Positions 25,533 through 34,090 of a DNA stretch of 64,000 bases are shown here, in pieces. The first letter of the stretch is position 1. Each line of letters opens with the position of its first letter. The DNA comes from an uncultured Microbacterium sp. (GTDB lineage Bacteria; Actinomycetota; Actinomycetes; Actinomycetales; Microbacteriaceae): assembly GCF_900078385.1 (NCBI RefSeq), contig NZ_FLQR01000009.1, forward strand, positions 124,001 to 188,000, written 5' to 3'. The notes beneath the pieces are model-generated. The model worked only from the letters and a program-made list of their open reading frames with translations, did not search any database and was not told the DNA's origin. The translations under genes and the position numbers were made by a program.

Positions 25533-27030
25533 CGGCTCCCCTTCCGATCCGTTCCTGCACCGCGGCGGCGAAGCGCTGCCCGCGATCCGCATAGGACGCG
25601 AACTGGTCGAAGGATGCCGCGGCGGGAGCGAGGAGGACCACGTCTCCGTCACGCGCGATACCCGCCGCCAGTTCGACGACCTCTGTCATGACGTCTTCAG
25701 TCTGAGCGGCGTCGACCTCGAAGACGGGGACCGCGGGCGCGTGTCGCTCGAACGCCGCCGTGATCGGGGCGCGCTCGGCTCCGATCACGATCGCGGCCTT
25801 GACGGCGGTCCCGGGACCGGCGATCAGCTCCGTGATGTCGACGCCCTTGAGCAGCCCTCCCACGACCCATACGGCGCCCGGGAACGCCGCGAGCGAGGAG
25901 GCGGCGGCGTGCGGGTTGGTGGCCTTCGAGTCGTCGATCCACGAGATCCCCGCCGCGACCGCGACCAGCTCGATGCGGTGCGGGTCGAGCCGGAACGTCG
26001 TCAGTGCATCGCGGATCGCGCCGGGCGTGACCTCGAGCGACCTCGCCAGGGCGCTCGCGGCGAGGATGTTCGCGACGACGTGCGGGGCGCCGAGCCCGCG
26101 GGCGGCGAGATCGGCGACCGTCGTGAGCTCGAGCGCGCTCGTCCGGCGGTCCTCGAGGAAGGCGCGGTCGACGAGGATGCCGTCCACGACACCGAGGTCG
26201 CTCGGTCCCGGCACGCCGAGGTCGAAGCCGATCGCCCGGCATCCCTCCACGACGTCGGCGTCCTCGACCATCTCTCGCGTCGCGGCATCCGCCTTGTTGT
26301 AGACGCAGGCGACGCGGGTGTTCTGGTAGACGAAGGCCTTCGCGTCACGGTACCCGCGCGCCGAGCCGTGCCACTCGAGGTGGTCGTCGGCGAGGTTCAG
26401 GCAGACGCTCGCGTACGGCGAGAGCGGCTCCGGCCCTGTCTGCAGGCCGAGGTACCAGAGCTGGTGGCTGGAGAGCTCCACGACGAGGACGTCGAATCCG
26501 GCGGGGTCGCGGACGGCGTCGAGTACGGGCACCCCGATGTTGCCGCACGGCGCGGCGCGGAGGCCGCCTGCGACGAGCATCGCGGCCGTCAGCTGGGTCG
26601 TCGTCGTCTTGCCGTTGGTGCCGGTGATCGTCACCCAGTCGGCGGGGCGGCCATCGGGCCGTACGACCTTGTCCCGCACGCGCCAGGCGAGCTCCACATC
26701 GCCCCACAGGGCGATCCCCTCCGCGCGCGCCCACGCGATGACGGGGTGGTGCGGAGGGAAGCCGGGCGAGGCGATGACGACGTCGGGCCGGTGACCCGCG
26801 ACGGCATCCGGGACGGTGTCGAGGGGACCGGTCCACAGGTCGACGCCGATGACCGGGAGGAGGCGCGTGTACTCCTCCTCGGCGGTCTCCGTGGCCACGA
26901 GCACGTCCGCGCCGAGCTCCGCGAGCGTGTCCGCGACGGAGAACCCGGTCACGGACAGGCCGAGGACGACGACGCGCAGGCCGGACCAGTCGGCGTGCCA
27001 GCTGGTCAGCGTGTCGAGCCGAGCGCTCAT
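25483..27030 (-). CDS. murD: UDP-N-acetylmuramoyl-L-alanine-D-glutamate ligase
   Basis: MurD adds D-Glu to UDP-MurNAc-Ala. The 515-residue protein is a little longer than usual owing to an extended C-terminal tail. It shows the N-terminal UDP site (VVVLGLSVTGFSVADTLAELG), the ATP loop TGTNGKTTTTQLTAAML near residue 130, the conserved SSHQLWY and NLADDHLEWHG, and the C-terminal domain (WIDDSKATNPHAAASSLAAF). Its ATG overlaps the mraY stop (ATGA). It precedes ftsW and overlaps it. The open frame continues upstream across mraY, but homology begins at this ATG. Confidence 0.96.
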   Translation of the reverse strand: MSARLDTLTSWHADWSGLRVVVLGLSVTGFSVADTLAELGADVLVATETAEEEYTRLLPVIGVDLWTGPLDTVPDAVAGHRPDVVIASPGFPPHHPVIAWARAEGIALWGDVELAWRVRDKVVRPDGRPADWVTITGTNGKTTTTQLTAAMLVAGGLRAAPCGNIGVPVLDAVRDPAGFDVLVVELSSHQLWYLGLQTGPEPLSPYASVCLNLADDHLEWHGSARGYRDAKAFVYQNTRVACVYNKADAATREMVEDADVVEGCRAIGFDLGVPGPSDLGVVDGILVDRAFLEDRRTSALELTTVADLAARGLGAPHVVANILAASALARSLEVTPGAIRDALTTFRLDPHRIELVAVAAGISWIDDSKATNPHAAASSLAAFPGAVWVVGGLLKGVDITELIAGPGTAVKAAIVIGAERAPITAAFERHAPAVPVFEVDAAQTEDVMTEVVELAAGIARDGDVVLLAPAAASFDQFASYADRGQRFAAAVQERIGRGAGGDDHDGADPTGHPSR

Positions 27031-28136
27031 AGGGCCGCGAGCCACGCGACGTAGAAGAGGCCGACGCCGGTGACGGCGAGCATCCCGGCGATGATCCACA
27101 TCCGCACGACGATCGTGATCTCCGGCCAGCCGCGCATCTCGAGGTGGTGGTGGAAGGGACTCATGAGGAAGAGCCGCTTGCCCCCGGTCGCCTTGAAGTA
27201 GTACCGCTGCAGGAGGACCGAGCCGGGTCCGATGATGAAGATGCCGGCGACGATGACGGAGAGCACCTCGGTGCGGGAGAGGACGGCCATCGCGACGACG
27301 ACCCCGCCGATCGCCATCGACCCGACGTCGCCCATGAAGACCTTGGCCTTCGGGGCGTTCCACCACAGGAAGCCGACGAGGGCGCCGACGAACGACGCGG
27401 CGATGATCGTGAGGTCCATGGGGTCGCGGGTGTCGTAGCAGGCCGACTGGTAGGCCGCGACGAGCGCGTCGCTCGTGCAGCGCTGCTGGAACTGCCAGAA
27501 GGTGACGAGGCTGTACGCCGAGATCGTGAAGATGCCGGCGCCGGTCGCGAGGCCGTCGAGACCGTCGGTGAGGTTCGTGGCGTTGGACCACGCGACGGAG
27601 AGGAACGACACCCACACGAGGTAGAGCATCCAGCCGATGACGGCGCCGAGCGCCATGAAGGAGAGCATCGGGATGTCGCGGAAGAACGAGATGTACGGGG
27701 AGGCGGGGGTCTCCCCCACCTCGTTGGGGAAGTTCAGCGCGACGATGGCGAACGGGATCGCGACGGCGATCTGGCCGACGATCTTCCGCCAGCCGGACAG
27801 GCCCAGGCTCCGCTGCTGGCGCACCTTCATGAAGTCGTCGATGAACCCGACGGCACCGAGGCCGACCATCATCCAGATGACGAGGAGGCCGGAGATCGTG
27901 GGCGGGGCGCCGCCGGTGAGCGTGCCCACCGTGTACCCGACGATGGAGCCGGTGATGAAGATGAGACCGCCCATGGTGGGCGTCCCGCGCTTGGCGTGGT
28001 GGCTCGGGTTCGTGACGTCGTCGGGGGTGCGGATCACCTGCCCCCATCCGATCCGCTCGAAGAGCCGGATGAACAGCGGCGTCAGGAACAGGGTGAACGC
28101 GAGCGAGATCGTCGCGGCTGCCAGCAGGGATCTCAC
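27027..28136 (-). CDS. mraY: Phospho-MurNAc-pentapeptide transferase
   Basis: MraY transfers phospho-MurNAc-pentapeptide to undecaprenyl phosphate, making lipid I in the membrane. The 369-residue protein has ten predicted helices and the family loops TPTMGGLIF, GLGAVGFIDDFMKVR, WSNATNLTDGLDGLATG (catalytic Asp region), NAPKAKVFMGDVGS and MSPFHHHLEMRGWPE with the conserved HHH. The start is a GTG that overlaps the TGA of murF (GTGA), indicating translational coupling. No departure from the family is visible. Confidence 0.97.
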   Translation of the reverse strand: MRSLLAAATISLAFTLFLTPLFIRLFERIGWGQVIRTPDDVTNPSHHAKRGTPTMGGLIFITGSIVGYTVGTLTGGAPPTISGLLVIWMMVGLGAVGFIDDFMKVRQQRSLGLSGWRKIVGQIAVAIPFAIVALNFPNEVGETPASPYISFFRDIPMLSFMALGAVIGWMLYLVWVSFLSVAWSNATNLTDGLDGLATGAGIFTISAYSLVTFWQFQQRCTSDALVAAYQSACYDTRDPMDLTIIAASFVGALVGFLWWNAPKAKVFMGDVGSMAIGGVVVAMAVLSRTEVLSVIVAGIFIIGPGSVLLQRYYFKATGGKRLFLMSPFHHHLEMRGWPEITIVVRMWIIAGMLAVTGVGLFYVAWLAAL

Positions 28137-29545
28137 GAGAACGATTCTCCCAGACGATCGCCCAGATGCCGCAGACCCGCCGAGTTCGACGACTTCACGA
28201 GCACCCGGTCGCCGTCGCGCAGCTCGCCCAGGAGGTAGTCGTACGCCTCGTCGGCGGTTTCGAAGAAGACCGCCTCGCCGTCCCACGAGCCCTCGCCGAT
28301 CACCGAGATGAACAGGCGCCGCGCGTCCTGGCCGACCACGACGATGCGCTCGACGCGCAGCCGTACCGCGAGGAGGCCGACCCGGTCGTGCTCCTCGCCG
28401 GCGTACTCCCCGAGCTCGCTCATGGCGCCGAGGACGGCGACCTTGCGCTGGCCGGGCTCCGTGATCTGCGCGAGGGTGCGCAGCGCCGCCGCCATCGAGT
28501 CGGGGCTCGCGTTGTACGCGTCGTTGATGATGCGGATGCGGTCCGAGCCGAGCGGCTGCATGCGCCAGCGCTCCGCGATCTCGACGGTCTCCAGGCGGGC
28601 GATCGCGTCGGCCAGGGTCACGCCGAGGGCGTCGGCCGCCGTGATCGCGGCCAGCGCGTTCATGACGTGGTGCTCACCGAGCACACGCAGCCGCAGCGGC
28701 ATCCGCTCGTCGCCGCGCACGATCGTGCACGTGGTGCCGGATGCCGAGACCTCGATGTCCTCGGCTTGGATCTCGGCCGCGGTGCCCCGGCCGAACCACC
28801 GGACCGACACGTCGCGGGCCGTCGCGACGGCCCCCATCGTGACGACGCGCGGGTCGTCGGCGTTGAGGACGGCGACGCCGCCGGGGCGGACGGCCTCCAC
28901 GAGCTCGGTCTTCGCCTTGAGCGTCGCCTCGACACCGCCGAAGCCGCCGGCGTGGGCGAGGCCCACCATGAGGACGACGCCGACGTCGGGGGTCACGAGG
29001 CCCGCGAGGCGCGCGATCTGGCCGGGACCGGCGGCGCCGAACTCGCTCACGAGGAAGCGCGTGTCCTCCGTGACCCGGAGCATCGTCAGCGGCGCGCCCA
29101 CCTCGTTGTTGAACGATGCGCGGGGGGCGACGGTCTCGCCCTCGTCCTGCAGGATGCGCGCGAGGAGGTTCTTCGTCGTGGTCTTGCCGTTGGACCCGGT
29201 GATGCCGACGATCCGCAGCCGGCCGCCGGCGCGCACGCGGGCAACGACCTCGCGGGCGAGGTCGGCGATCGCGACGACGACGTCGGCGACGACGATCTGC
29301 GTGATGTCCGCCTCGACGGGGTGCTCGACGAGGGCGAGGGCTGCACCGGCATCCGCGGCGGCGGGGACGAACAGGTGACCGTCGGTGACCTCGCCGGGCT
29401 TGGCGACGAAGAGGTCACCCGGCCCGATGTTGCGCGAATCGGTGTCGACGGTCCCGGAGACCACCGTGTCGGGCGTGTCCGTGCCGGCGAGCCGGAGCTC
29501 CCCCGCGACGGCGCGCGCCACTTCTGTCAAGGTCATGCGGATCAT
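28133..29545 (-). CDS. murF: UDP-MurNAc-tripeptide-D-alanyl-D-alanine ligase
   Basis: MurF adds D-Ala-D-Ala to complete the stem pentapeptide. The 470-residue ligase has the N-terminal UDP-binding domain (VSGTVDTDSRNIGPGDLFVA), the ATP loop GITGSNGKTTTKNLLARIL near residue 110-125, NNEVGAPLTMLRV, and the C-terminal NDAYNASPDSMAAALRTL with AVLGAMSELGEYA. The first ATG is chosen because GAGGT lies 9 bases upstream; a second ATG follows three codons later. This ATG overlaps the stop of the 26-codon mini-ORF (ATGA) that fills the gap to ftsI, where murE normally lies. Confidence 0.96.
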   Translation of the reverse strand: MIRMTLTEVARAVAGELRLAGTDTPDTVVSGTVDTDSRNIGPGDLFVAKPGEVTDGHLFVPAAADAGAALALVEHPVEADITQIVVADVVVAIADLAREVVARVRAGGRLRIVGITGSNGKTTTKNLLARILQDEGETVAPRASFNNEVGAPLTMLRVTEDTRFLVSEFGAAGPGQIARLAGLVTPDVGVVLMVGLAHAGGFGGVEATLKAKTELVEAVRPGGVAVLNADDPRVVTMGAVATARDVSVRWFGRGTAAEIQAEDIEVSASGTTCTIVRGDERMPLRLRVLGEHHVMNALAAITAADALGVTLADAIARLETVEIAERWRMQPLGSDRIRIINDAYNASPDSMAAALRTLAQITEPGQRKVAVLGAMSELGEYAGEEHDRVGLLAVRLRVERIVVVGQDARRLFISVIGEGSWDGEAVFFETADEAYDYLLGELRDGDRVLVKSSNSAGLRHLGDRLGESFS

Positions 29546-29622
29546 GCTGTGAACACCTCGTGCACGGCGCGCCCGGGGGCCGCCGCGCTTGTCGCGTCTG
29601 TCTCTACCCGGTGAAGGGTCAT
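29542..29622 (-). CDS. 26-codon mini-ORF in the murE position
   Basis: This tiny frame begins with an ATG overlapping the ftsI TGA (ATGA) and ends with a TGA overlapping the murF ATG (again ATGA). It fills the whole gap between the two genes. It would encode a 26-residue peptide starting MTLHRVETDATSAAAPGR with no recognised motif, signal or membrane helix. In most actinobacteria murE lies here and is coupled to its neighbours in this way. The frame may be an in-frame deletion remnant of murE, a translational bridge that keeps ribosomes moving from ftsI to murF, or chance. Expression is unproven. Confidence 0.4.
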   Translation of the reverse strand: MTLHRVETDATSAAAPGRAVHEVFTA

Positions 29623-31430
29623 CCCGTGATGGGAAGAAGGGGGGTCTTCGAATCCGACGGCATGATGCGGTAGTGCGTCAGCACCTGCGTCATGGCCTTC
29701 TTGAAGACGGAGCGGTTGGCCGACGACATGCGGACCTTCTCCGGCTCGTCGAAGACGCCGATGACAACGTACTCCGGATCCTCCGCGGGGGCGTAACCGA
29801 CGAGGGACGTGAAGTACAGGTTGTCCTTGTACCCGCCCTTGCCGTCGGAGACCTGTGCCGTGCCGGTCTTGCCGGCCATCCGGTAGCCCGCGATCTTGAT
29901 GTCGTCGGCGAGCGTGCCCTGCGCGAAGACGTTCTCCAGCATGAGTCCCACCTGCTGCGCGGTGGACTTCTTGATGATCCGCTCGGGTTCGGGGAGGTCG
30001 GGCTCGATGACGCTCCCGTCGGCGCGCGTGCAGCTCTCCACGAGCGAGAGCGGCTCGCGGACGCCGCCGTTCGCGATGGTCTGGTAGACGCTGGCCACCT
30101 GCGGCACGGTGACCGTGAAGGCCTGGCCGAACGTCGTCGTGTAGTAGGTCTGGCTGTCCCAGTCCTCGGTCGGGAGGAAGGTGCCCTTCGGCTCGCCCGA
30201 CCAGTTCAGCGCGGTGCCCTGACCGACGCCGAAGCGCTGCAGGTACTCCAGGCGCGTCTCGGGGTCGACCTGCGTGCCGAACTGCGACATCGCGACGTTC
30301 GAGGAGTTGACGAGGCCGCCGGTGAGCGTCATGTTCTGGGTTGCGTGGTGCTCGGAGTCGTTGATGACCGCGCCGTTGGGGAACTCGATGCGATCGGGCG
30401 CGACGACCGTGGACCCGGGCGTGAGCCCGGCCTGCTCGATCGCCGTCGCGGCCGTCACGGGCTTGAACGTCGAACCGGGCTCGTACGAGTAGCGGAGGAG
30501 ACGCGAGGCGCGGTCCTCGGGTTCGGAGGCACCGGGATCGTTGGGGTCGACGGTCGCGGTCTCGGCGGCGGCGCGGATCTTCCCCGTGGCCACCTCGACG
30601 ACCATGATCCCGCCCCAGCCGGCGCGGAGCCGTTCGGTCTCCTCCGCGATGAGCTGCTGCATGTACCACTGCAGGTCTCGGTCGATCGTGAGCGCGAGCG
30701 TTCCGCCGTCGACCGCGGGCGTGACGGATTCGGTGCCGGGGATGATGACCCCGTCGGCGCCGCGCTGGTAGCTGCGCGTGCCGTCGGTGGCGGCGAGGCA
30801 CGAGTTCTGCAGGTCTTCCAGGCCCTCCAGCGGGGTGCCGTCGGAGCCGACGAAGCCGATGAGGTTGCCGGCCACGGCTCCGTCCGGGTAGGTGCGGGAC
30901 GGGTGCTGTTCGAAGCTGAGGTACGGGATGCCGAGATCAGCGAGGGCCCGGTACTCCTCGGTGGAGACGTACCGCTTGACGTACTCGAACCGGTCGCCGG
31001 ACTGCTCGGTCAGCGAATCGACGACGATGGCCTCGACGTCGGCGGCGGACTGCCCCGTCACCTCGGCGATCTGCGCGGCCAGCTCGGGCCAGGTGACCTT
31101 GACGGGCTTCCCGTCCTCACCCTGGACGACGTCGCCGTCGGCATCCTTCTCGTCGAGGCCCTCCACGGCCAGCAGCGGGTCGATGCCGACGTCGTACAGG
31201 ACGGTGCTCGTCGCGAGGACGTTGCCGCTCGTGTCGACGATCGCGCCGCGCGCACCGTACAGCGTGACGGAGGCACCGGTCGCGTATTCGCGGGAGTCGG
31301 CGATGTGGTCGTTGGCGTTGACGACCTGGATGTCGACGAGGCGGATGACGAACGCCGCGAGGATGCCGAGGACGACGGCGAGGGCGACGACCGTGCGGCG
31401 GCGCGGGCTGCGGGTGGCTCGTGTCGTCAT
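29619..31430 (-). CDS. ftsI: Septal penicillin-binding protein (FtsI/PBP3 transpeptidase)
   Basis: This class B PBP cross-links septal peptidoglycan and is the partner of FtsW. The 603-residue protein has a short cytoplasmic tail, a transmembrane helix at about 13-33 (VVALAVVLGILAAFVIRLVDIQ), a pedestal domain, and the transpeptidase domain from about residue 240. Active-site motifs are STFK (320-323, nucleophilic Ser), SSN (376-378) and KTG (521-523). The ATG lies 5 bases after the ftsL stop. Some actinobacterial homologues carry PASTA repeats at the C-terminus; this one ends 80 residues after KTG and has none. It couples by ATGA to the mini-ORF. Confidence 0.96.
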   Translation of the reverse strand: MTTRATRSPRRRTVVALAVVLGILAAFVIRLVDIQVVNANDHIADSREYATGASVTLYGARGAIVDTSGNVLATSTVLYDVGIDPLLAVEGLDEKDADGDVVQGEDGKPVKVTWPELAAQIAEVTGQSAADVEAIVVDSLTEQSGDRFEYVKRYVSTEEYRALADLGIPYLSFEQHPSRTYPDGAVAGNLIGFVGSDGTPLEGLEDLQNSCLAATDGTRSYQRGADGVIIPGTESVTPAVDGGTLALTIDRDLQWYMQQLIAEETERLRAGWGGIMVVEVATGKIRAAAETATVDPNDPGASEPEDRASRLLRYSYEPGSTFKPVTAATAIEQAGLTPGSTVVAPDRIEFPNGAVINDSEHHATQNMTLTGGLVNSSNVAMSQFGTQVDPETRLEYLQRFGVGQGTALNWSGEPKGTFLPTEDWDSQTYYTTTFGQAFTVTVPQVASVYQTIANGGVREPLSLVESCTRADGSVIEPDLPEPERIIKKSTAQQVGLMLENVFAQGTLADDIKIAGYRMAGKTGTAQVSDGKGGYKDNLYFTSLVGYAPAEDPEYVVIGVFDEPEKVRMSSANRSVFKKAMTQVLTHYRIMPSDSKTPLLPITG

Positions 31431-31435
31431 GTCAT

Positions 31436-32005
31436 TCAGTGTGTGGCGGGCGTCGGCAGACCGTCGGCGATCGCGGGGGGTGTCGGCGTATTCAGGAGCA
31501 GCGTCTGGTCGACCGTCACGCCGGACTGCAGGCTCGCGTCCGGGTCGGTCACGAGCGGCACGCCGCTGACGAGCGCGTTGGTGACGGCGGCGCGGGAGAG
31601 CGCGTGCACGGACGAGGACGAGGACGCGGCCTTGCCGGTGCCGACGATGGCGCCGTCGCTGAGCCGGAGGTAGTTCGGGGTCTGGCCGACGACCATGCCG
31701 AGGGCCGACGCGTTGGCGGCCAGGTACTGCGGCGAGCTGAGGCCCGCGACGTCGTCCTCCAGCATCTGCGTCTCCCACGACAGGGAACGCTGCTGCGCGG
31801 TCAGCGCCGACATCTCGTAGGTGCCCTGCGTCGTGAGGATCGACAGACCCATCTGGGCCGCCGCGATCGCGAGGGCGCCGCCGACGGCGACGATGCCGTA
31901 CAGGAGGCGCGGGCGACGGGCCGGGAGCGGTGCGTCGAGGGCGCGCAGCGGTCGGCTGGTCTCGTGCGGAGCCGGGAGGGCGACCCGGAGGGCCTCGGCG
32001 CTCAT
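31436..32005 (-). CDS. ftsL: FtsL-like divisome protein
   Basis: This 189-residue bitopic protein has the position and build of actinobacterial FtsL (Rv2164c-like). It has a Pro-rich cytoplasmic N-terminus of about 35 residues, one transmembrane helix (about 35-58, [23 protein letters not shown]) and a short coiled-coil segment ([23 protein letters not shown]). The conserved [19 protein letters not shown] then leads into a Ser/Ala-rich tail. It bridges FtsQ with FtsW/FtsI. The ATG overlaps the rsmH stop (ATGA). Sequence conservation in this family is low, so the call rests mainly on topology, the LGMV motif and context. Confidence 0.85.
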   Translation of the reverse strand: MSAEALRVALPAPHETSRPLRALDAPLPARRPRLLYGIVAVGGALAIAAAQMGLSILTTQGTYEMSALTAQQRSLSWETQMLEDDVAGLSSPQYLAANASALGMVVGQTPNYLRLSDGAIVGTGKAASSSSSVHALSRAAVTNALVSGVPLVTDPDASLQSGVTVDQTLLLNTPTPPAIADGLPTPATH

Positions 32006-32958
32006 GCCGCCTCCCGTACACGCTCGGCGGCGCGCAGCCGCACCGGGGTGGCGCGCGGGTTGCGCGCCTTCTCCTCGTCGGAGGCGAGTTCGGCGCCCTT
32101 GACGATCAGGCGGAAGCGCGGCGCGTGCTCGGGGAGCTCGACCGGCAGGCCCGCCGGCGCCGTCGAGGCGGTGGCCTCGGCGAGCGCGCGCTTGACGATC
32201 CGGTCCTCGAGGGACTGGTACGCCATCACGACGAGCCGCCCGCCGACCGGCAGGAGGCGCAGGGCCGCGGGCAGCGCGTCCTCGAGCGCCGCGAGCTCGG
32301 CGTTGACCTCGATGCGCAGCGCCTGGAAGACGCGCTTGGCGGGGTGGCCGCGCTCCCGCTGCACGGCGGCGGGGGTCGCGGAGATGAGGATGTCGACGAG
32401 CTGCCCGGATCGTTCGATGGGCGCCGCGCGCCGCGCCTCGAGGATCGCGCGGGCGTAGCGCCCGGCGAGCTTCTCCTCGCCGTACCGCTCGAAGATGCGG
32501 CGGAGGTCGCCCTCGCCGTAGGTCGCGAGGATGTCGGCGGCGGTCGTCCCGGCGCTCTGGTCCATGCGCATGTCGAGGGGCGCGTCCTGCGCGTAGGCGA
32601 ATCCGCGCTCGGACTCGTCGAGCTGGAGCGAGGAGACGCCCAGGTCGAAGAGGATGCCGTCCACGTGCGTCCGGCCGGTGGAGGCGACCGCCTCCGCGAT
32701 GCCGTCGTACACCGTGTGCACGAGCGTGACCCGGTCGCCGAAGCGCGCGAGCCGCTGCCCCGCGATGCGGAGGGCGTCGGTGTCACGGTCCAAACCGATC
32801 AGGTGGACGCCGGGGAACCGCTCGAGCAGCGCCTCGGAGTGCCCGCCCATGCCTTCGGTGGCATCGACCAGGACCGCGCCCTCGTGGGCGAGGGCAGGAG
32901 CGAGCAGCTCGACGCAGCGGTCGAGCAGGACGGGGGTGTGGATGTCGCGGAGGTCCAT
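32002..32958 (-). CDS. rsmH: 16S rRNA (cytosine-1402 N4) methyltransferase
   Basis: RsmH (MraW) N4-methylates C1402 in the decoding centre of 16S rRNA using S-adenosylmethionine. The 318-residue protein opens with the family start [13 protein letters not shown]. The SAM site is [21 protein letters not shown], with the usual GMGGHS sequence. Later segments are [33 protein letters not shown], the inserted helical domain, [12 protein letters not shown] and [13 protein letters not shown]. The ATG before DLRDIHTP was chosen; upstream codons are open but not conserved. It follows mraZ after 98 bp and couples to ftsL. Confidence 0.96.
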   Translation of the reverse strand: MDLRDIHTPVLLDRCVELLAPALAHEGAVLVDATEGMGGHSEALLERFPGVHLIGLDRDTDALRIAGQRLARFGDRVTLVHTVYDGIAEAVASTGRTHVDGILFDLGVSSLQLDESERGFAYAQDAPLDMRMDQSAGTTAADILATYGEGDLRRIFERYGEEKLAGRYARAILEARRAAPIERSGQLVDILISATPAAVQRERGHPAKRVFQALRIEVNAELAALEDALPAALRLLPVGGRLVVMAYQSLEDRIVKRALAEATASTAPAGLPVELPEHAPRFRLIVKGAELASDEEKARNPRATPVRLRAAERVREAA

Positions 32959-33056
32959 GATGCGAGGGGTCCGGTCCCAGGCCCTGATCCCCATCCGCTC
33001 CGACCTGACACCGGGGAAGTGCGTCAGGGCGTGCGGCTGGGAGTCACGACCGGGGC

Positions 33057-33488
33057 TCAGAAGAGTCCCGGGATCACCTCCTGCTCCATGTCCGAGTAGC
33101 TGTCTTCGTTCGAGTCCGCGTAGGCGTTCCACGCCTCCGCGTCCCAGATCTCCGCGTGCGCACCGACGCCCGTGACGACGAGTTCGCGGCCGAGGTTGGC
33201 GTAGCTGCGCAGGTGCGGCGGGAGCGTGATCCGGCTCTGGCTGTCCGGCTTCTCGTCGCTCGCGCCGGAGAGGAACATGCGCTGGAAGTCGCGCGACTGC
33301 TTGTTCGTCAGCGGCGCCTCGCGGATCCGCTCGTAGACGCGCTCGAACTCCTTCGTGCTGAACACGTAGAGGCAGCGCTCCTGGCCGCGCGTGACGACGA
33401 CGCCGTCGCCGAGATCGGTGCGGAACTTCGCCGGCAGGATCACGCGGCCCTTGTCGTCGAGCTTGGGGGTGTAGGTGCCCAACAACAT
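33057..33488 (-). CDS. mraZ: MraZ, transcriptional regulator of the dcw cluster
   Basis: MraZ is a DNA-binding protein of the AbrB/SpoVT fold that binds repeats upstream of its own gene and regulates the division and wall cluster. The 143-residue protein has both swapped-hairpin repeats: [18 protein letters not shown] at residues 5-22 and [18 protein letters not shown] near 80-97. An in-frame GTG three codons upstream also gives a start, but it would abut its ribosome site. The ATG (MLLGTYTP) has AAGGGGG at a workable distance and matches the family start. Three 10-bp direct repeats lie 39 bp upstream and fit an MraZ operator. Confidence 0.96.
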   Translation of the reverse strand: MLLGTYTPKLDDKGRVILPAKFRTDLGDGVVVTRGQERCLYVFSTKEFERVYERIREAPLTNKQSRDFQRMFLSGASDEKPDSQSRITLPPHLRSYANLGRELVVTGVGAHAEIWDAEAWNAYADSNEDSYSDMEQEVIPGLF

Positions 33489-33526
33489 CGGCTCCACCCC
33501 CTTCTGCGCCCGGCCGCCTCAGATGT

Positions 33527-33556
33527 CCGCCACTTTACTCCACTTTGCTCCACTTC
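33527..33556 (-). promoter_or_regulatory. Predicted MraZ operator: three 10-bp direct repeats
   Basis: On the minus strand, reading toward mraZ, three consecutive 10-mers are GAAGTGGAGC, AAAGTGGAGT and AAAGTGGCGG. The AAGTGG core repeats exactly once per helical turn. This agrees with the published MraZ box of Mycoplasma (AAAGTG-type repeats at 10-bp spacing) and the GTGGG-type boxes elsewhere. It lies 39-68 bp before the mraZ ATG, where it could block or activate the promoter. Confidence 0.8.
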
Positions 33557-33592
33557 ACTATCGAAATCTGAGTCCATTCCCCACCGGGCACG

Positions 33593-33625
33593 AAAAAGAG
33601 CACCGACCCGGAGGTCGGTGCTCTT
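33593..33625 (-). terminator. Intrinsic terminator after the DUF3040 gene
   Basis: A perfect 13-bp stem (AAGAGCACCGACC and its complement) with a 4-base loop is followed on the minus strand by a T-run (TTTT). It starts 22 bases after the DUF3040 stop and insulates the mraZ promoter from upstream transcription. Confidence 0.88.
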
Positions 33626-33646
33626 GGCGTGTGCGGTGCTGGTGGG

Positions 33647-34024
33647 TCAGCCCCCGTCGTGGCGGCGGTCCCAGCGTTCGTTGATGCGGTCCATGAAGGA
33701 GGAGGCCGGCTGCGCCGCCGGGCCGGTCTTCTTCTGCGCGGTCTCGGTGGGCCGCACGGACGCACCACCGCGCGAGGGCGTCACGGCGAGGACGACGCCA
33801 CCCACCATCACGAGGAAGGCGATGACGCCGACCACGATGAGGCTGGTGGAGACACCCACCACGAGGGCGGCGAGGCCGACGAGGACCAGGACCGCGCCGT
33901 AGACGATGTTGCGGTAGCTGAGGGACTGCCCCGCTCGAGGCGCGCTGACGACGTCGGCGTCGTTGCGCATGAGATGGCGTTCCATCTCATCCAGCAGCCG
34001 CTGCTCCTGCTCTGACAGTGGCAT
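33647..34024 (-). CDS. DUF3040 small membrane protein
   Basis: This 125-residue protein of unknown function has the DUF3040 opening MPLSEQEQRLLDEMERHL, a cytoplasmic segment of about 45 residues, and two adjacent transmembrane helices (about 47-66 and 68-90). A hydrophilic tail follows. The equivalent in mycobacteria (Rv2169c) also lies just upstream of mraZ. The frame is open further upstream over the divergent prenyl synthase, but the ATG has an AGAGGGGG ribosome site and a TAGAAT box 31 bases ahead. A role in envelope or division has been guessed only from position. Confidence 0.88.
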   Translation of the reverse strand: MPLSEQEQRLLDEMERHLMRNDADVVSAPRAGQSLSYRNIVYGAVLVLVGLAALVVGVSTSLIVVGVIAFLVMVGGVVLAVTPSRGGASVRPTETAQKKTGPAAQPASSFMDRINERWDRRHDGG

Positions 34025-34055
34025 GCATCCCCCTCTGTGGAGTGTCGATGGGACG

Positions 34056-34061
34056 ATTCTA
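34056..34061 (-). promoter_or_regulatory. Probable -10 box of the DUF3040 gene
   Basis: TAGAAT on the minus strand, 31 bases before the ATG, giving a short leader that contains the ribosome site. Confidence 0.5.
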
Positions 34062-34078
34062 CGCGTCCCCGCGAGAAC

Positions 34079-34084
34079 TAGGCT
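34079..34084 (+). promoter_or_regulatory. Leaderless -10 box of the polyprenyl synthase gene
   Basis: TAGGCT followed by 6 bases and the GTG at 34091. Confidence 0.6.
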
Positions 34085-34090
34085 AGGCCC

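Noticed and set aside
33489..33497. GTG start of mraZ three codons upstream
   Set aside because: The purine-rich ribosome site abuts this codon, leaving no spacer; the ATG at 33488 has workable spacing and the family start MLLGTYTP.
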